NCBI GenBank assembly: GCA_025055385.1
Contig: JANWXE010000022.1
Location: forward strand, 1 to 34,985
Length of the DNA: 34,985 nt
Source of the DNA: Burkholderiaceae bacterium
Lineage (GTDB): Bacteria > Pseudomonadota > Gammaproteobacteria > Burkholderiales > Burkholderiaceae_F
Direction of reading: 5' to 3'
Shown here: positions 28,610 through 34,985 of the stretch, piece by piece
How the letters are laid out: each line of letters opens with the position of its first letter
Position numbering within the stretch: position 1 is the first letter of the stretch
The notes under the pieces: model-generated
Seen by the model: the letters and a program-made list of their open reading frames with translations, nothing else
What the model was told of the DNA's origin: nothing
Databases searched by the model: none
Translations under genes and position numbers: made by a program

Positions 28610-29062
28610 ATGCAAGTCATCTTGCTCGAAAAAGTGGCAAACCTCGGCACCTTGGGGGAAGTCGTTAAGGTCAAGAACGGCTATGCCCGCAACTATCTGA
28701 TTCCACAGGGGAAAGCGAAGCGGGCCACAGAGGCGGCGATTCGAGAGTTCGAGGCGCGACGTGCTGAACTGGAGCGCGCACAAGCAGAGAAGCTGGCGGC
28801 TGCTCAGGCGGTGGGCGAGAAGCTCAATGGCATTACGGTGCAGATTACGGCCAAAGCGGGCGTAGACGGACGGTTGTTCGGCTCCGTTACGAATTACGAC
28901 ATCGCCGAGGCGCTGACCCAACAAGGATTCCAGGTTACAAAAAGCATGATTCGCTTGCCGCAGGGGCCGCTGAAGAGCGTCGGCGATCACAAGGTGGCGG
29001 TTGCCCTGCATGCAGACGTGGTCTGCGAGATTACGGTCTCGGTACTGGGCGAAACGTCGTAG
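28610..29062 (+). CDS. rplI: 50S ribosomal protein L9
   Basis: L9 is a two-domain protein on the 50S subunit that affects reading-frame maintenance. The 150-residue product has the N-terminal rRNA-binding domain ([36 protein letters not shown]), a long connecting helix rich in Ala, Glu and Arg, and a C-terminal domain ([21 protein letters not shown]). Two ATG codons are adjacent; the second, at 28610, gives the usual MQVILL start. GGGGAG lies about 10 bases upstream. The spacing to rpsR is 21 bases. Confidence 0.98.
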   Translation: MQVILLEKVANLGTLGEVVKVKNGYARNYLIPQGKAKRATEAAIREFEARRAELERAQAEKLAAAQAVGEKLNGITVQITAKAGVDGRLFGSVTNYDIAEALTQQGFQVTKSMIRLPQGPLKSVGDHKVAVALHADVVCEITVSVLGETS

Positions 29063-29097
29063 GCTCGCCCGCGCGGCTTGGCGCGGCGTAGAGAGGA

Positions 29098-30486
29098 ATG
29101 CGCGCGCAGCGCATGGAGGCAGCGCAGTTGCAGGCGGTGCGCACGCCGCCGCACTCAATCGAGGCCGAGCAGGCTGTCCTTGGAGGGCTGCTGCTTGACA
29201 ACACGGCTTGGGATCGGGTCGCTGACCTGATTACGGCCGGTGACTTCTATCGGCACGACCATCGGCTCATTTACCAGGCAATCGGAAGGCTGCGCGAGGC
29301 GGACAAGCCGGCCGATGTAGTGACCGTATTTGAGTCGCTGCAGTCTGCAGGCCGCGCTGACGATGTCGGCGGGCTAGCGTATCTGACAGCACTGGCGACG
29401 AACACGCCATCAGCTGCGAATATTCGCCGGTACGCCGAGATCGTGCGTGACCGGGCTATTCTGCGGCGGCTGGTCACAATCGGAGATGAAATCGCTACTG
29501 CGGCTTTGAATCCTCAGGGGCGTGACACGCGGGCGATTCTGGACGAGGCCGAGAGCAAGATATTTCAGATCGCCGAGGCAGGTGCGCGTGGCCGGCAAGG
29601 CTTTGTCGACATGGATCGTCTGCTCACACAAGTGGTGGAGCGCATCCAGGAGCTGTTTGAGCGGGCGCATCCGTCGGATGTGACCGGTGTGCCAACGGGG
29701 TTCGTCGATCTAGACAGCAAGACCGCGGGGCTGCAGCCAGGCGATCTGATCGTAATCGCTGGGCGGCCAAGCATGGGTAAAACGGCGTTTGCGCTGAACA
29801 TCGGTGAGCACGTGGCGATCGACAACGGGCTGCCGGTGGCGGTGTTCTCAATGGAAATGAGCGCCTCCCAGCTCGCGCTGCGCCTGTTGAGCTCAGTGGG
29901 ACGAATCGATCAGCAGCGGCTGCGCACCGGCCGCTTGCAAGAAGACGATTGGCCGAAATTGACAGCCGCGATGCAGAAGTTGCACGAAGCGCAGCTGTAC
30001 ATCGATGAGACGCCCGCGTTGAATGCGATGGACCTGCGTGCGCGGGCCCGACGGCTACATCGCACCTGCGGCAAGCTGGGACTGATCATCGTCGATTACT
30101 TGCAGCTGATGTCAGCGGTCAGCGTTGGCGAAAATCGCGCCACGGAGATTTCGGAGATTTCGCGCTCCCTAAAGGCTTTAGCTAAGGAGCTCAACGTACC
30201 GGTGGTCGCTCTATCCCAGCTGAACCGTACGGTGGAGCAACGTGCCGATAAGAGGCCAGTAATGTCGGACCTGCGCGAATCTGGCGCGATTGAACAAGAT
30301 GCTGACCTGATCCTCTTTATCTACCGCGACGAAGTGTACAACCCGGATACACCGGATAAAGGGATCGCAGAGATCATCATCGGCAAACAACGCAACGGGC
30401 CAATTGGACGCGTGAGCCTGCGCTTCGGTGGTGAATACACCCGGTTCGATAATTTGGCCATAGGGCATGAGCGCGCACCTTTCTGA
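29098..30486 (+). CDS. dnaB: Replicative DNA helicase DnaB
   Basis: DnaB is the hexameric 5'-3' helicase of the replication fork. The 462-residue product has the N-terminal DnaG-interacting domain (PHSIEAEQAVLGGLLLDN). A linker follows, then the RecA-like ATPase domain with Walker A GRPSMGKT at about 222-229, Walker B LGLIIVDYLQLM, the SQLNRTVEQR element with arginine residues, and DLRESGAIEQDADLI. There is no intein. ATG at 29098 follows GAGAGG; an ATG six codons inside is an alternative. The first roughly 14 residues are not conserved. It shares the operon of rpsF, and its 3' end overlaps the DUF47 gene by 20 bases. Confidence 0.97.
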   Translation: MRAQRMEAAQLQAVRTPPHSIEAEQAVLGGLLLDNTAWDRVADLITAGDFYRHDHRLIYQAIGRLREADKPADVVTVFESLQSAGRADDVGGLAYLTALATNTPSAANIRRYAEIVRDRAILRRLVTIGDEIATAALNPQGRDTRAILDEAESKIFQIAEAGARGRQGFVDMDRLLTQVVERIQELFERAHPSDVTGVPTGFVDLDSKTAGLQPGDLIVIAGRPSMGKTAFALNIGEHVAIDNGLPVAVFSMEMSASQLALRLLSSVGRIDQQRLRTGRLQEDDWPKLTAAMQKLHEAQLYIDETPALNAMDLRARARRLHRTCGKLGLIIVDYLQLMSAVSVGENRATEISEISRSLKALAKELNVPVVALSQLNRTVEQRADKRPVMSDLRESGAIEQDADLILFIYRDEVYNPDTPDKGIAEIIIGKQRNGPIGRVSLRFGGEYTRFDNLAIGHERAPF

Positions 30487-31171
30487 ATGCAATGTCGCGA
30501 GTCCGCTGCCAGAAGGCCGCGAGCGGCGTACGCTGGGGCGCAAGCTGCGCTGGCATTTATGGCCGCGCGACGCGCGTTTCTTCATTTTGTTCGAGCGGCA
30601 GGCTGCATTGTGCGTGCAGAGCCTGGCGGCCCTTGCGGCGTTGCTAGCCGATGTGCGCGATCCGGACGGCCGCGTGCGGGACATTGAGGCGATCGAAAAA
30701 CGCGGCGATGCGGTGGTCGAAGATGTGCGGTTGCTGCTGACGCGCACGCGATTCCCTCCTTTTGCGCGCACGGTTGTGCATGAGCTGATCAACCGCCTGG
30801 ACGACGTACTGGATGTTGCCGAAGATGCGGCGCAGTCGTTGCACTTGTATCACGTCACCGCGGTGACTTCAGAGACGGTGCGGCTGGCCCAGCTAGCGCT
30901 CGCTAGCACCGAACGCCTGCAAGAAGCGATCGCGCAGCTGCGAGCGTTGCGTAGCCCGCGAGCGATCCTCGCGTTGGCGCGCGAGGTGGACGCATTAGAG
31001 GCGCAGGCCGACCACGTAATGCGGGCTGCCATGGCGCGCCTTTTTCGCGACGAAACCGACACCCGGCAGCTGGTCAAGTTGAAGGCCATCTATGAGCTTC
31101 TAGAGTCGGTGACCGACCGCTGCAAAGACGTCGGCAAGGTGCTGGAAGCAATCGTGCTCAGACACGGCTGA
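30467..31171 (+). CDS. DUF47 family PhoU-like protein
   Basis: The 234-residue product is a helical PhoU-like protein of the DUF47 (TIGR00153) type. It shows FFILFERQAALCVQSLAALAALL, DIEAIEKRGDAVVEDVRLLL, FPPFARTVVHELINRLDDVLD and IYELLESVTDRCKDVGKVLEAIVL, the usual pattern of acidic residues on long helices that bind metal or contact a transporter. Such proteins usually sit directly before a PiT-type low-affinity phosphate transporter and regulate it. Here no transporter follows. ATG at 30467 overlaps the end of dnaB by 20 bases in another frame. The DUF47 assignment is firm; a phosphate role is inferred from the family. Confidence 0.9.
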   Translation: MSAHLSECNVASPLPEGRERRTLGRKLRWHLWPRDARFFILFERQAALCVQSLAALAALLADVRDPDGRVRDIEAIEKRGDAVVEDVRLLLTRTRFPPFARTVVHELINRLDDVLDVAEDAAQSLHLYHVTAVTSETVRLAQLALASTERLQEAIAQLRALRSPRAILALAREVDALEAQADHVMRAAMARLFRDETDTRQLVKLKAIYELLESVTDRCKDVGKVLEAIVLRHG

Positions 31172-31642
31172 GCGATCGACGCGCTGGGTAGCCCATCGCC
31201 ATCGCCCTGGTCGCCGTCGGCATCGCCGGCGGGTGTGGCCAGCGCTGTCTGGCATCGTCTTTGGCTGCGGCAGCATCGTGATGGGCGCCGCATTCGGCAG
31301 GTTCCGCGAGGTCGGCGTCGGCACGTTCACCGTGCTCGGCCTGCGCGCGCTCGCCGGTATGGTAGTCAACTGCGTTACCTCGATCATCACGCGCGAGCGG
31401 ACGGCTGCCAGCTGCGCGGGCCTGTTTGGTGCCGCCCTCGGAACCGTAGCAGGCGTCTACACCGGCCTAGTCGAGCTGCTGTTTGTGCCCCTGGAGGACG
31501 CGGCCCTTGGAGAATGCATCGCACGCCGCGATGCGCTGCGCACCGGCAAGGCAGGGCTTGCCACTTGGCGGGGGCGGGCGGCCGGCGCGGCGATCAACCT
31601 CGCGTGATGACCGGCGCGTTCGTCGCGGCGTTGTTACTTTAG
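31172..31642 (+). pseudogene. Frameshifted DUF456-like membrane protein remnant
   Basis: Three frames together spell a DUF456-like protein. One frame reads PIAIALVAVGIAGG up to about 31230. After a one-base shift the next reads VWPALSGIVFG, FREVGVGTFTVLG, GLFGAALGTVAGVYTGL, then RRDALRTGKAGLATWRG and AAINLA, ending in TGA at 31605. After another one-base shift MTGAFVAALLL ends at TAG 31640-31642. Each shift is repaired by adding one base, at GGG near 31231 and at GCGTG near 31604. The expected start region reads ATCGACGCGCTG from 31175, so the start codon also seems lost, with further disturbance near 31190. Several glycine and proline positions I expect in the family are changed. This also accounts for most of the gap after DUF47. 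A functional 124-codon ORF from GTG 31233 is less likely because it lacks the first helix and any ribosome-binding site. Confidence 0.68.
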
Positions 31643-31694
31643 GCAAGGCACGTGTCGGTGGCTGGGCGGTGTTGAAATGCCGCCATCGGATGCT
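31643..31694. other. Short convergent spacer without a clear terminator
   Basis: This spacer lies between the plus-strand remnant and the end of phoH on the minus strand. GGCGG and CCGCC around 31667-31684 can pair weakly but no T-run follows on either strand. I see no other structure here. Confidence 0.4.
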
Positions 31695-33287
31695 TCAGAG
31701 AACCTCCGCGGCGTGATCGGCCAGCCGCGACCGCTCGCCGCGTTGTAGCGTCACGTGGCCCGAGTGCGGCCAGCCTTTGAATCGGTCCACCACGTAAGTC
31801 AAGCCGGAACTTCCTTCGGTCAGGTAGGGCGTATCGATCTGCGCAATGTTGCCAAGACAGACGACCTTGGTGCCTGGGCCAGCGCGTGTGATCAGCGTCT
31901 TCATCTGCTTAGGCGTGAGATTCTGCGCTTCGTCAATAATCAGGTACTTGTTGATGAAGGTGCGCCCGCGCATAAAACTCATCGACTTAATGCGAATACG
32001 CGCACGGATCAGATCGTTGGTGGCGGCGCGGCCCCATTCACCCGCAGCATCGTCAGTCTTGTTCAGTACCTCGAGATTGTCCTCGAGAGCTCCCATCCAA
32101 GGGGCCATCTTTTCTTCTTCGGTGCCAGGCAGGAAGCCAATGTCCTCACCAAGTGGAACCGTGGCACGGGTGACGATAATCTCGGTGTAGCGCTTGCTCT
32201 CTAGCGTCTGTGCCAGCCCGGCGGCAAGCGCCAGCAGCGTCTTGCCGGTGCCGGCTTGGCCAATCAACGTGACAAAATCGCATTCTGGGTCCATCAGCAA
32301 GTTCAGCGCGAAACTCTGTTCTCGATTGCGCGCAGTGATGCCCCAAACCGCATTCTTCGCGTGCTGGTAGTCGCGCAGTACACGCAGGACGGCGGATTTA
32401 CCCCGCACCTCTTTAACCTGAGCGTAAAAAGGGCTACCGTTTTCGAGGTAAACAAACTGGTTGACAAGCAGCTCGGCTGCCAGGGGCCCGTGAATGCGGT
32501 AGTAGGTATAGCCAGCCTGCTGCCAGGATTCCATGCCCTTGCCGTGTTTGTCCCAAAAGTTGGCTGGCAACTCTCGCATGCCGGTGTAGAGGATGTCGGT
32601 GTCCTCAAGCACCTTATCGTTGTAATAATCCTCCGCCGGCAGCCCGAGGGCGCGTGCTTTCACACGCATGTTGATGTCTTTGGACACCAGCACAACATCG
32701 CGCTGCGGATGCATCTCCTTGAGTGCCCGCACCACGCCAAGAATCTGGTTGTCGGCCTTGCCAGCAGGCAGGCTATCCGGCAGTGTCACTTTGAGCGCCT
32801 GCGTCTGAAAGAACAGCCGGCCGGCCGCCTCCGTGTTGCCGAGCGCGGACAGCGGGATGCCCTCCTCAATCGGGTTCTTGCAGGCCGCCACGAGTGCGTC
32901 AAGGGAGCGGCTGACTTGGCGCGCGTTGCGGGCGACCTCGGACATTCCTTTCTTGTGGTTGTCTAGTTCCTCCAGCGTCATCATGGGCAGGAAGACATCA
33001 TGCTCTTCAAAGCGAAAGAGGCATGTTGGATCGTGCATCAGCACATTGGTGTCTAGCACGAACAGCCGGCGTGGGCCGGCGGGGGCCCGCGCCTTGCGGC
33101 CGTTGCGTGGCTTGTTTTCCACAAGGGCGAGGTGAGCGGCGGCTGCCGTGGCCGGTGTGGGTCGCGCCTGCGAACGCGGTGTGGGCGAAGCCGGCAGCCG
33201 GATCGGTTCGGCGCGGGCGGTCGGAAGAGGAGCCAAAATGGTACCGGGCTTGGTTGGCGGTTTCGGCAGCGGCATAGGGTCCTGCAA
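31695..33287 (-). CDS. PIN-PhoH fusion ATPase/ribonuclease (PhoH family)
   Basis: The 530-residue product joins a PIN nuclease domain to a PhoH ATPase domain. Residues 1-70 are Pro/Ala-rich and poorly conserved. The PIN domain covers about 74-205: LFVLDTNVLMHDP with Asp79, EELDNHKKG, and VLVSKDINMRVKARALGL. The PhoH domain follows with Walker A GQAGTGKT at 343-350, the ATP-binding TRATVPLGEDIGFLPGT and Walker B YLIIDEAQNLTPKQMK. PIN-PhoH proteins (PhoH2/YlaK type) are thought to be ATP-dependent RNA helicase-nucleases; the natural RNA target is not established. ATG at 33287 is used, 8 bases after the bcp stop. The mature core is clear, but the exact start within the low-complexity N-terminus is less sure. 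Confidence 0.93.
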   Translation of the reverse strand: MQDPMPLPKPPTKPGTILAPLPTARAEPIRLPASPTPRSQARPTPATAAAAHLALVENKPRNGRKARAPAGPRRLFVLDTNVLMHDPTCLFRFEEHDVFLPMMTLEELDNHKKGMSEVARNARQVSRSLDALVAACKNPIEEGIPLSALGNTEAAGRLFFQTQALKVTLPDSLPAGKADNQILGVVRALKEMHPQRDVVLVSKDINMRVKARALGLPAEDYYNDKVLEDTDILYTGMRELPANFWDKHGKGMESWQQAGYTYYRIHGPLAAELLVNQFVYLENGSPFYAQVKEVRGKSAVLRVLRDYQHAKNAVWGITARNREQSFALNLLMDPECDFVTLIGQAGTGKTLLALAAGLAQTLESKRYTEIIVTRATVPLGEDIGFLPGTEEEKMAPWMGALEDNLEVLNKTDDAAGEWGRAATNDLIRARIRIKSMSFMRGRTFINKYLIIDEAQNLTPKQMKTLITRAGPGTKVVCLGNIAQIDTPYLTEGSSGLTYVVDRFKGWPHSGHVTLQRGERSRLADHAAEVL

Positions 33288-33295
33288 GGGTTCGG

Positions 33296-33757
33296 TCAGA
33301 GCGTGGTGACGAAGGCAAGCACCTCGCTGACGTGGTTGGGCACCTTAACGCCACGCCATTCACGCGCCAGCTTGCCGTCGGCACTGATCACGAAGGTGCT
33401 GCGCTCGATGCCGCGTACTTGTTTGCCGTACATGTTCTTCATCTTGATGACGCCGAACAGCTCGCACAGCTTCTCTTGTGGATCGGAGATCAGCTCGAAC
33501 GGGAATTCGTACTTGGCCTTAAAATTAGCGTGGGACTTGAGGCTGTCGCGCGAGACGCCGACGATCTCCGCGCCCGCCTTGCGGAACTGCGGCCACGCCT
33601 TGGCGAAGTCGATGCCTTCTGTCGTGCAGCCGGGCGTGTTGTCTTTCGGATAAAAATACAGCACAAGCTTTTTGCCCCTGTGATCGGATAAGCGAAATGC
33701 CCCGCCGGTCGACTCGGCAGTGAAATCGGGCACCGGCTTGCCCACTTGGACTGTCAT
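33296..33757 (-). CDS. bcp: Thiol peroxidase of the Bcp/PrxQ family
   Basis: This cytosolic peroxiredoxin reduces hydrogen peroxide and organic peroxides. The 153-residue product has the thioredoxin fold with YFYPKDNTPGCTTEG, in which Cys44 is the peroxidatic cysteine, and the conserved Arg in GIERSTFVI. No cysteine is present five residues after Cys44, nor in the helix position SHANFKAK where other PrxQ proteins carry a resolving cysteine. The only other cysteine is Cys98 in EKLCELFG. It may work as a one-cysteine enzyme or use Cys98. The frame is open seven codons upstream (to 33778, overlapping the next gene), but ATG 33757 gives the usual MTVQVGKPVPDF. It is in an operon with Mth938 and phoH. 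Confidence 0.94.
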   Translation of the reverse strand: MTVQVGKPVPDFTAESTGGAFRLSDHRGKKLVLYFYPKDNTPGCTTEGIDFAKAWPQFRKAGAEIVGVSRDSLKSHANFKAKYEFPFELISDPQEKLCELFGVIKMKNMYGKQVRGIERSTFVISADGKLAREWRGVKVPNHVSEVLAFVTTL

Positions 33758-33767
33758 CGTGGTTTCT

Positions 33768-34142
33768 CTACGGTTCAATCAGCAGAATCGCGAGGACACG
33801 CCGGCCTTCGGCCATCAGGATGTTGTAGGTGCGGCAGGCAGCTGGCGTGTCCATCATTTCGACACCGATACGCGCCTGCGTCAGCGGGGTGAGCAGGCGT
33901 GGATGCAGAAAGCGCTGTTGGCGTCCCGTTCCAAGTAGCACGACATCGGGTGTGTAGGCGCGGATAGCGTCGAAATCCTCGACCCGCAGCGATTCGAAAT
34001 CGCTCGCCGGCCACGGCCTGACGGGCTCGTTTGGAATGAGAACAATGGCGTGCTGGTAGCGGATGCGGTTGACCTCGACGTAGCCGGAGCCGTAGGCGGT
34101 AACCGTATTACGGTCAGTGGGCGGATCAGCGTGTAGTTTCAA
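33768..34142 (-). CDS. Mth938-like (DUF498) domain protein
   Basis: The 124-residue product matches the Mth938/NDUFAF3-like family: NTVTAYGSGYVEVNRIRY near the N-terminus, VVLLGTGRQQRFL in the middle and ARIGVEMMDTPAACRTYNILMAEGRRV near the end. Human NDUFAF3 is a complex I assembly factor; the bacterial role is not established. The start is TTG at 34142. An in-frame TAG lies at codon -8 upstream with no ATG between, and GGAG lies 5 bases before the TTG. The N-terminus MKLHAD is also typical. It is the first gene of the minus-strand group with bcp and phoH and is divergent from alaC. Confidence 0.88.
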   Translation of the reverse strand: MKLHADPPTDRNTVTAYGSGYVEVNRIRYQHAIVLIPNEPVRPWPASDFESLRVEDFDAIRAYTPDVVLLGTGRQQRFLHPRLLTPLTQARIGVEMMDTPAACRTYNILMAEGRRVLAILLIEP

Positions 34143-34266
34143 GTCAACTCCGGCAACGCAGCGCTATGTTGCAACGCAGCGGCGGCTGGCGCTTCAGGTA
34201 AATTATGCCAAGCGGTACGCCGGCTGAAGGCATCCCCAGGCGACACCGGTCGGTACAGGAGAACGC
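34143..34266. promoter_or_regulatory. Divergent intergenic region with an 11-base direct repeat
   Basis: These 124 bases separate the Mth938 gene (minus) from alaC (plus) and must hold both promoters. GCAACGCAGCG occurs at 34153-34163 and again at 34171-34181, 18 bases apart. TAAATT at 34199-34204 could be a -10 box for alaC but has no good -35 partner. CAGGAGAAC at 34256-34264 is the alaC ribosome-binding region. Confidence 0.35.
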
Positions 34267-34985
34267 ATGCAATCCGAATTGCCGCGCGAATTCCCGCGCA
34301 TCAAACGGCTGCCGCCGTACGTGTTCAACATCACGGCGGAGCTGAAAATGGCCGCGCGCCGTCGCGGCGAAGACATCATCGACATGAGCATGGGCAATCC
34401 GGACGGGCCCACGCCGAAGCATATCGTTGACAAGCTCGTCGAGGCGGCGCAGCGCGAAAACACGCACGGCTACTCGGTCTCCAAGGGTATACCGCGGCTG
34501 CGGCGCGCGATCGCCGGCTGGTACCAGCGCCGTTACGGGGTGGCGTTCGACCCGGATAGCGAGGCGATCGTCACGATCGGCTCCAAGGAGGGACTCGCCC
34601 ATTTGATGCTGGCGATCCTGGACCGCGGCGACACCGTCCTGGTGCCGAATCCGAGCTATCCGATCCATATCTATGGTGCGGTGATTGCCGGCGCCGACGT
34701 GCGCTCGGTGCGCATGACGCGCGACGTGGATTTCTTTGCCGAACTGGAGCGCGCGATCCGGGAGTCGATTCCGAAGCCCAAGCTGGTCATTCTTGGGTTT
34801 CCGAGCAACCCCACCGCGCAGTGCGTGGAGCTCGATTTCTTCGAACGCGTGGTGGCGCTGGCACGGCAGTACGGCATCTACGTCGTGCACGACCTGGCGT
34901 ATGCGGACATCGTCTTCGACGGCTACCAGGCGCCGTCCATCATGCAGGTGCCGGGTGCGCGCGAGGTGGCGGTGGAATTCTTCAC
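34267..34985 (+). CDS. alaC: PLP-dependent aminotransferase, AlaC type (3' end missing)
   Basis: This is a fold type I aminotransferase, most like alanine:pyruvate aminotransferase AlaC. The first 239 codons are visible and run off the window. They start [20 protein letters not shown], with [10 protein letters not shown] near 43, [14 protein letters not shown], the PLP-phosphate region [35 protein letters not shown] carrying the substrate/PLP Asn, and HDLAYADI with the Asp that binds the pyridine nitrogen. The PLP lysine would come shortly after the window edge. GGAGA at 34258-34262 lies just before ATG 34267. In relatives this gene is followed by homoserine dehydrogenase and threonine synthase genes; that cannot be seen here. 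Confidence 0.93.
   Translation, partial: MQSELPREFPRIKRLPPYVFNITAELKMAARRRGEDIIDMSMGNPDGPTPKHIVDKLVEAAQRENTHGYSVSKGIPRLRRAIAGWYQRRYGVAFDPDSEAIVTIGSKEGLAHLMLAILDRGDTVLVPNPSYPIHIYGAVIAGADVRSVRMTRDVDFFAELERAIRESIPKPKLVILGFPSNPTAQCVELDFFERVVALARQYGIYVVHDLAYADIVFDGYQAPSIMQVPGAREVAVEFF

Noticed and set aside
31233-31607. Stand-alone 124-codon gene from GTG 31233
   Set aside because: The first helix and the last helix lie in other frames and there is no ribosome-binding site, so a broken larger gene explains it better.
31663-31690. Bidirectional terminator between the remnant and phoH
   Set aside because: Only five firm pairs and no T-run on either strand.
32256-32966. Plus-strand open frame of 236 codons opposite phoH
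   Set aside because: The minus-strand PIN-PhoH gene has all catalytic motifs; the plus-strand translation has none.
34144-34890. Minus-strand open frame of 248 codons opposite alaC
   Set aside because: The plus strand encodes a clear aminotransferase through the window edge; the minus translation is His/Arg-rich noise.

Overview
This is a GC-rich, gene-dense chromosomal segment from a betaproteobacterium, most likely Burkholderiales or a close relative. The evidence is the gene order: pheT-ihfA-merR; surE-pcm-nlpD; rlmD-ndk-rlmN-pilW-rodZ-ispG-hisS-yfgM-bamB-der-hfq-hflX-hflK-hflC-hisZ-purA; rnr-rlmB; rpsF-priB-rpsR-rplI-dnaB; phoH-bcp-Mth938-alaC. PriB inside the S6 operon, HisZ beside PurA and the Der-Hfq-HflX-HflKC run all fit this group. 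Nothing in the sequence allows a genus call.

Layout. Positions 1-2962 hold the 3' part of pheT, ihfA and a MerR-type regulator. A tRNA-Pro(GGG) follows at 2995-3071. From 3122 to 23460 there is an almost unbroken plus-strand run, with many ATGA/GTGA stop-start overlaps, covering survival and repair (surE, pcm), envelope (nlpD, pilW, rodZ, yfgM, bamB, hflKC), RNA modification (rlmD, rlmN), GTPases (der, hflX), the RNA chaperone hfq, isoprenoid synthesis (ispG), histidyl-tRNA synthetase and its paralogue HisZ, and purine metabolism (ndk, purA, a phosphoribosyltransferase). A tRNA-Leu(CAG) lies on the minus strand at 23515-23599 with its own promoter and terminator. Then rnr, rlmB and a sirtuin lead to the S6 operon (27641-30486), preceded by a good candidate for an S6:S18 autoregulatory leader. 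A DUF47 (PhoU-like) gene follows dnaB. Positions 31172-31642 look like a frameshifted remnant of a DUF456-family membrane protein gene. The minus-strand group Mth938-bcp-phoH (34142 to 31695) converges on it. A PLP aminotransferase (alaC) runs divergently off the right edge.

How the genes work together. Most are core housekeeping genes for translation, RNA quality control, envelope assembly and replication. I see no mobile element, CRISPR array, toxin-antitoxin pair, prophage or defence cassette, and no convincing undescribed system. The parts worth a second look are deviations from an otherwise ordinary backbone: nlpD is not followed by rpoS, the DUF456-like gene is broken and no PiT transporter sits next to DUF47, the rpsF leader has a structured motif, and tRNA-Leu is embedded antisense just before rnr.
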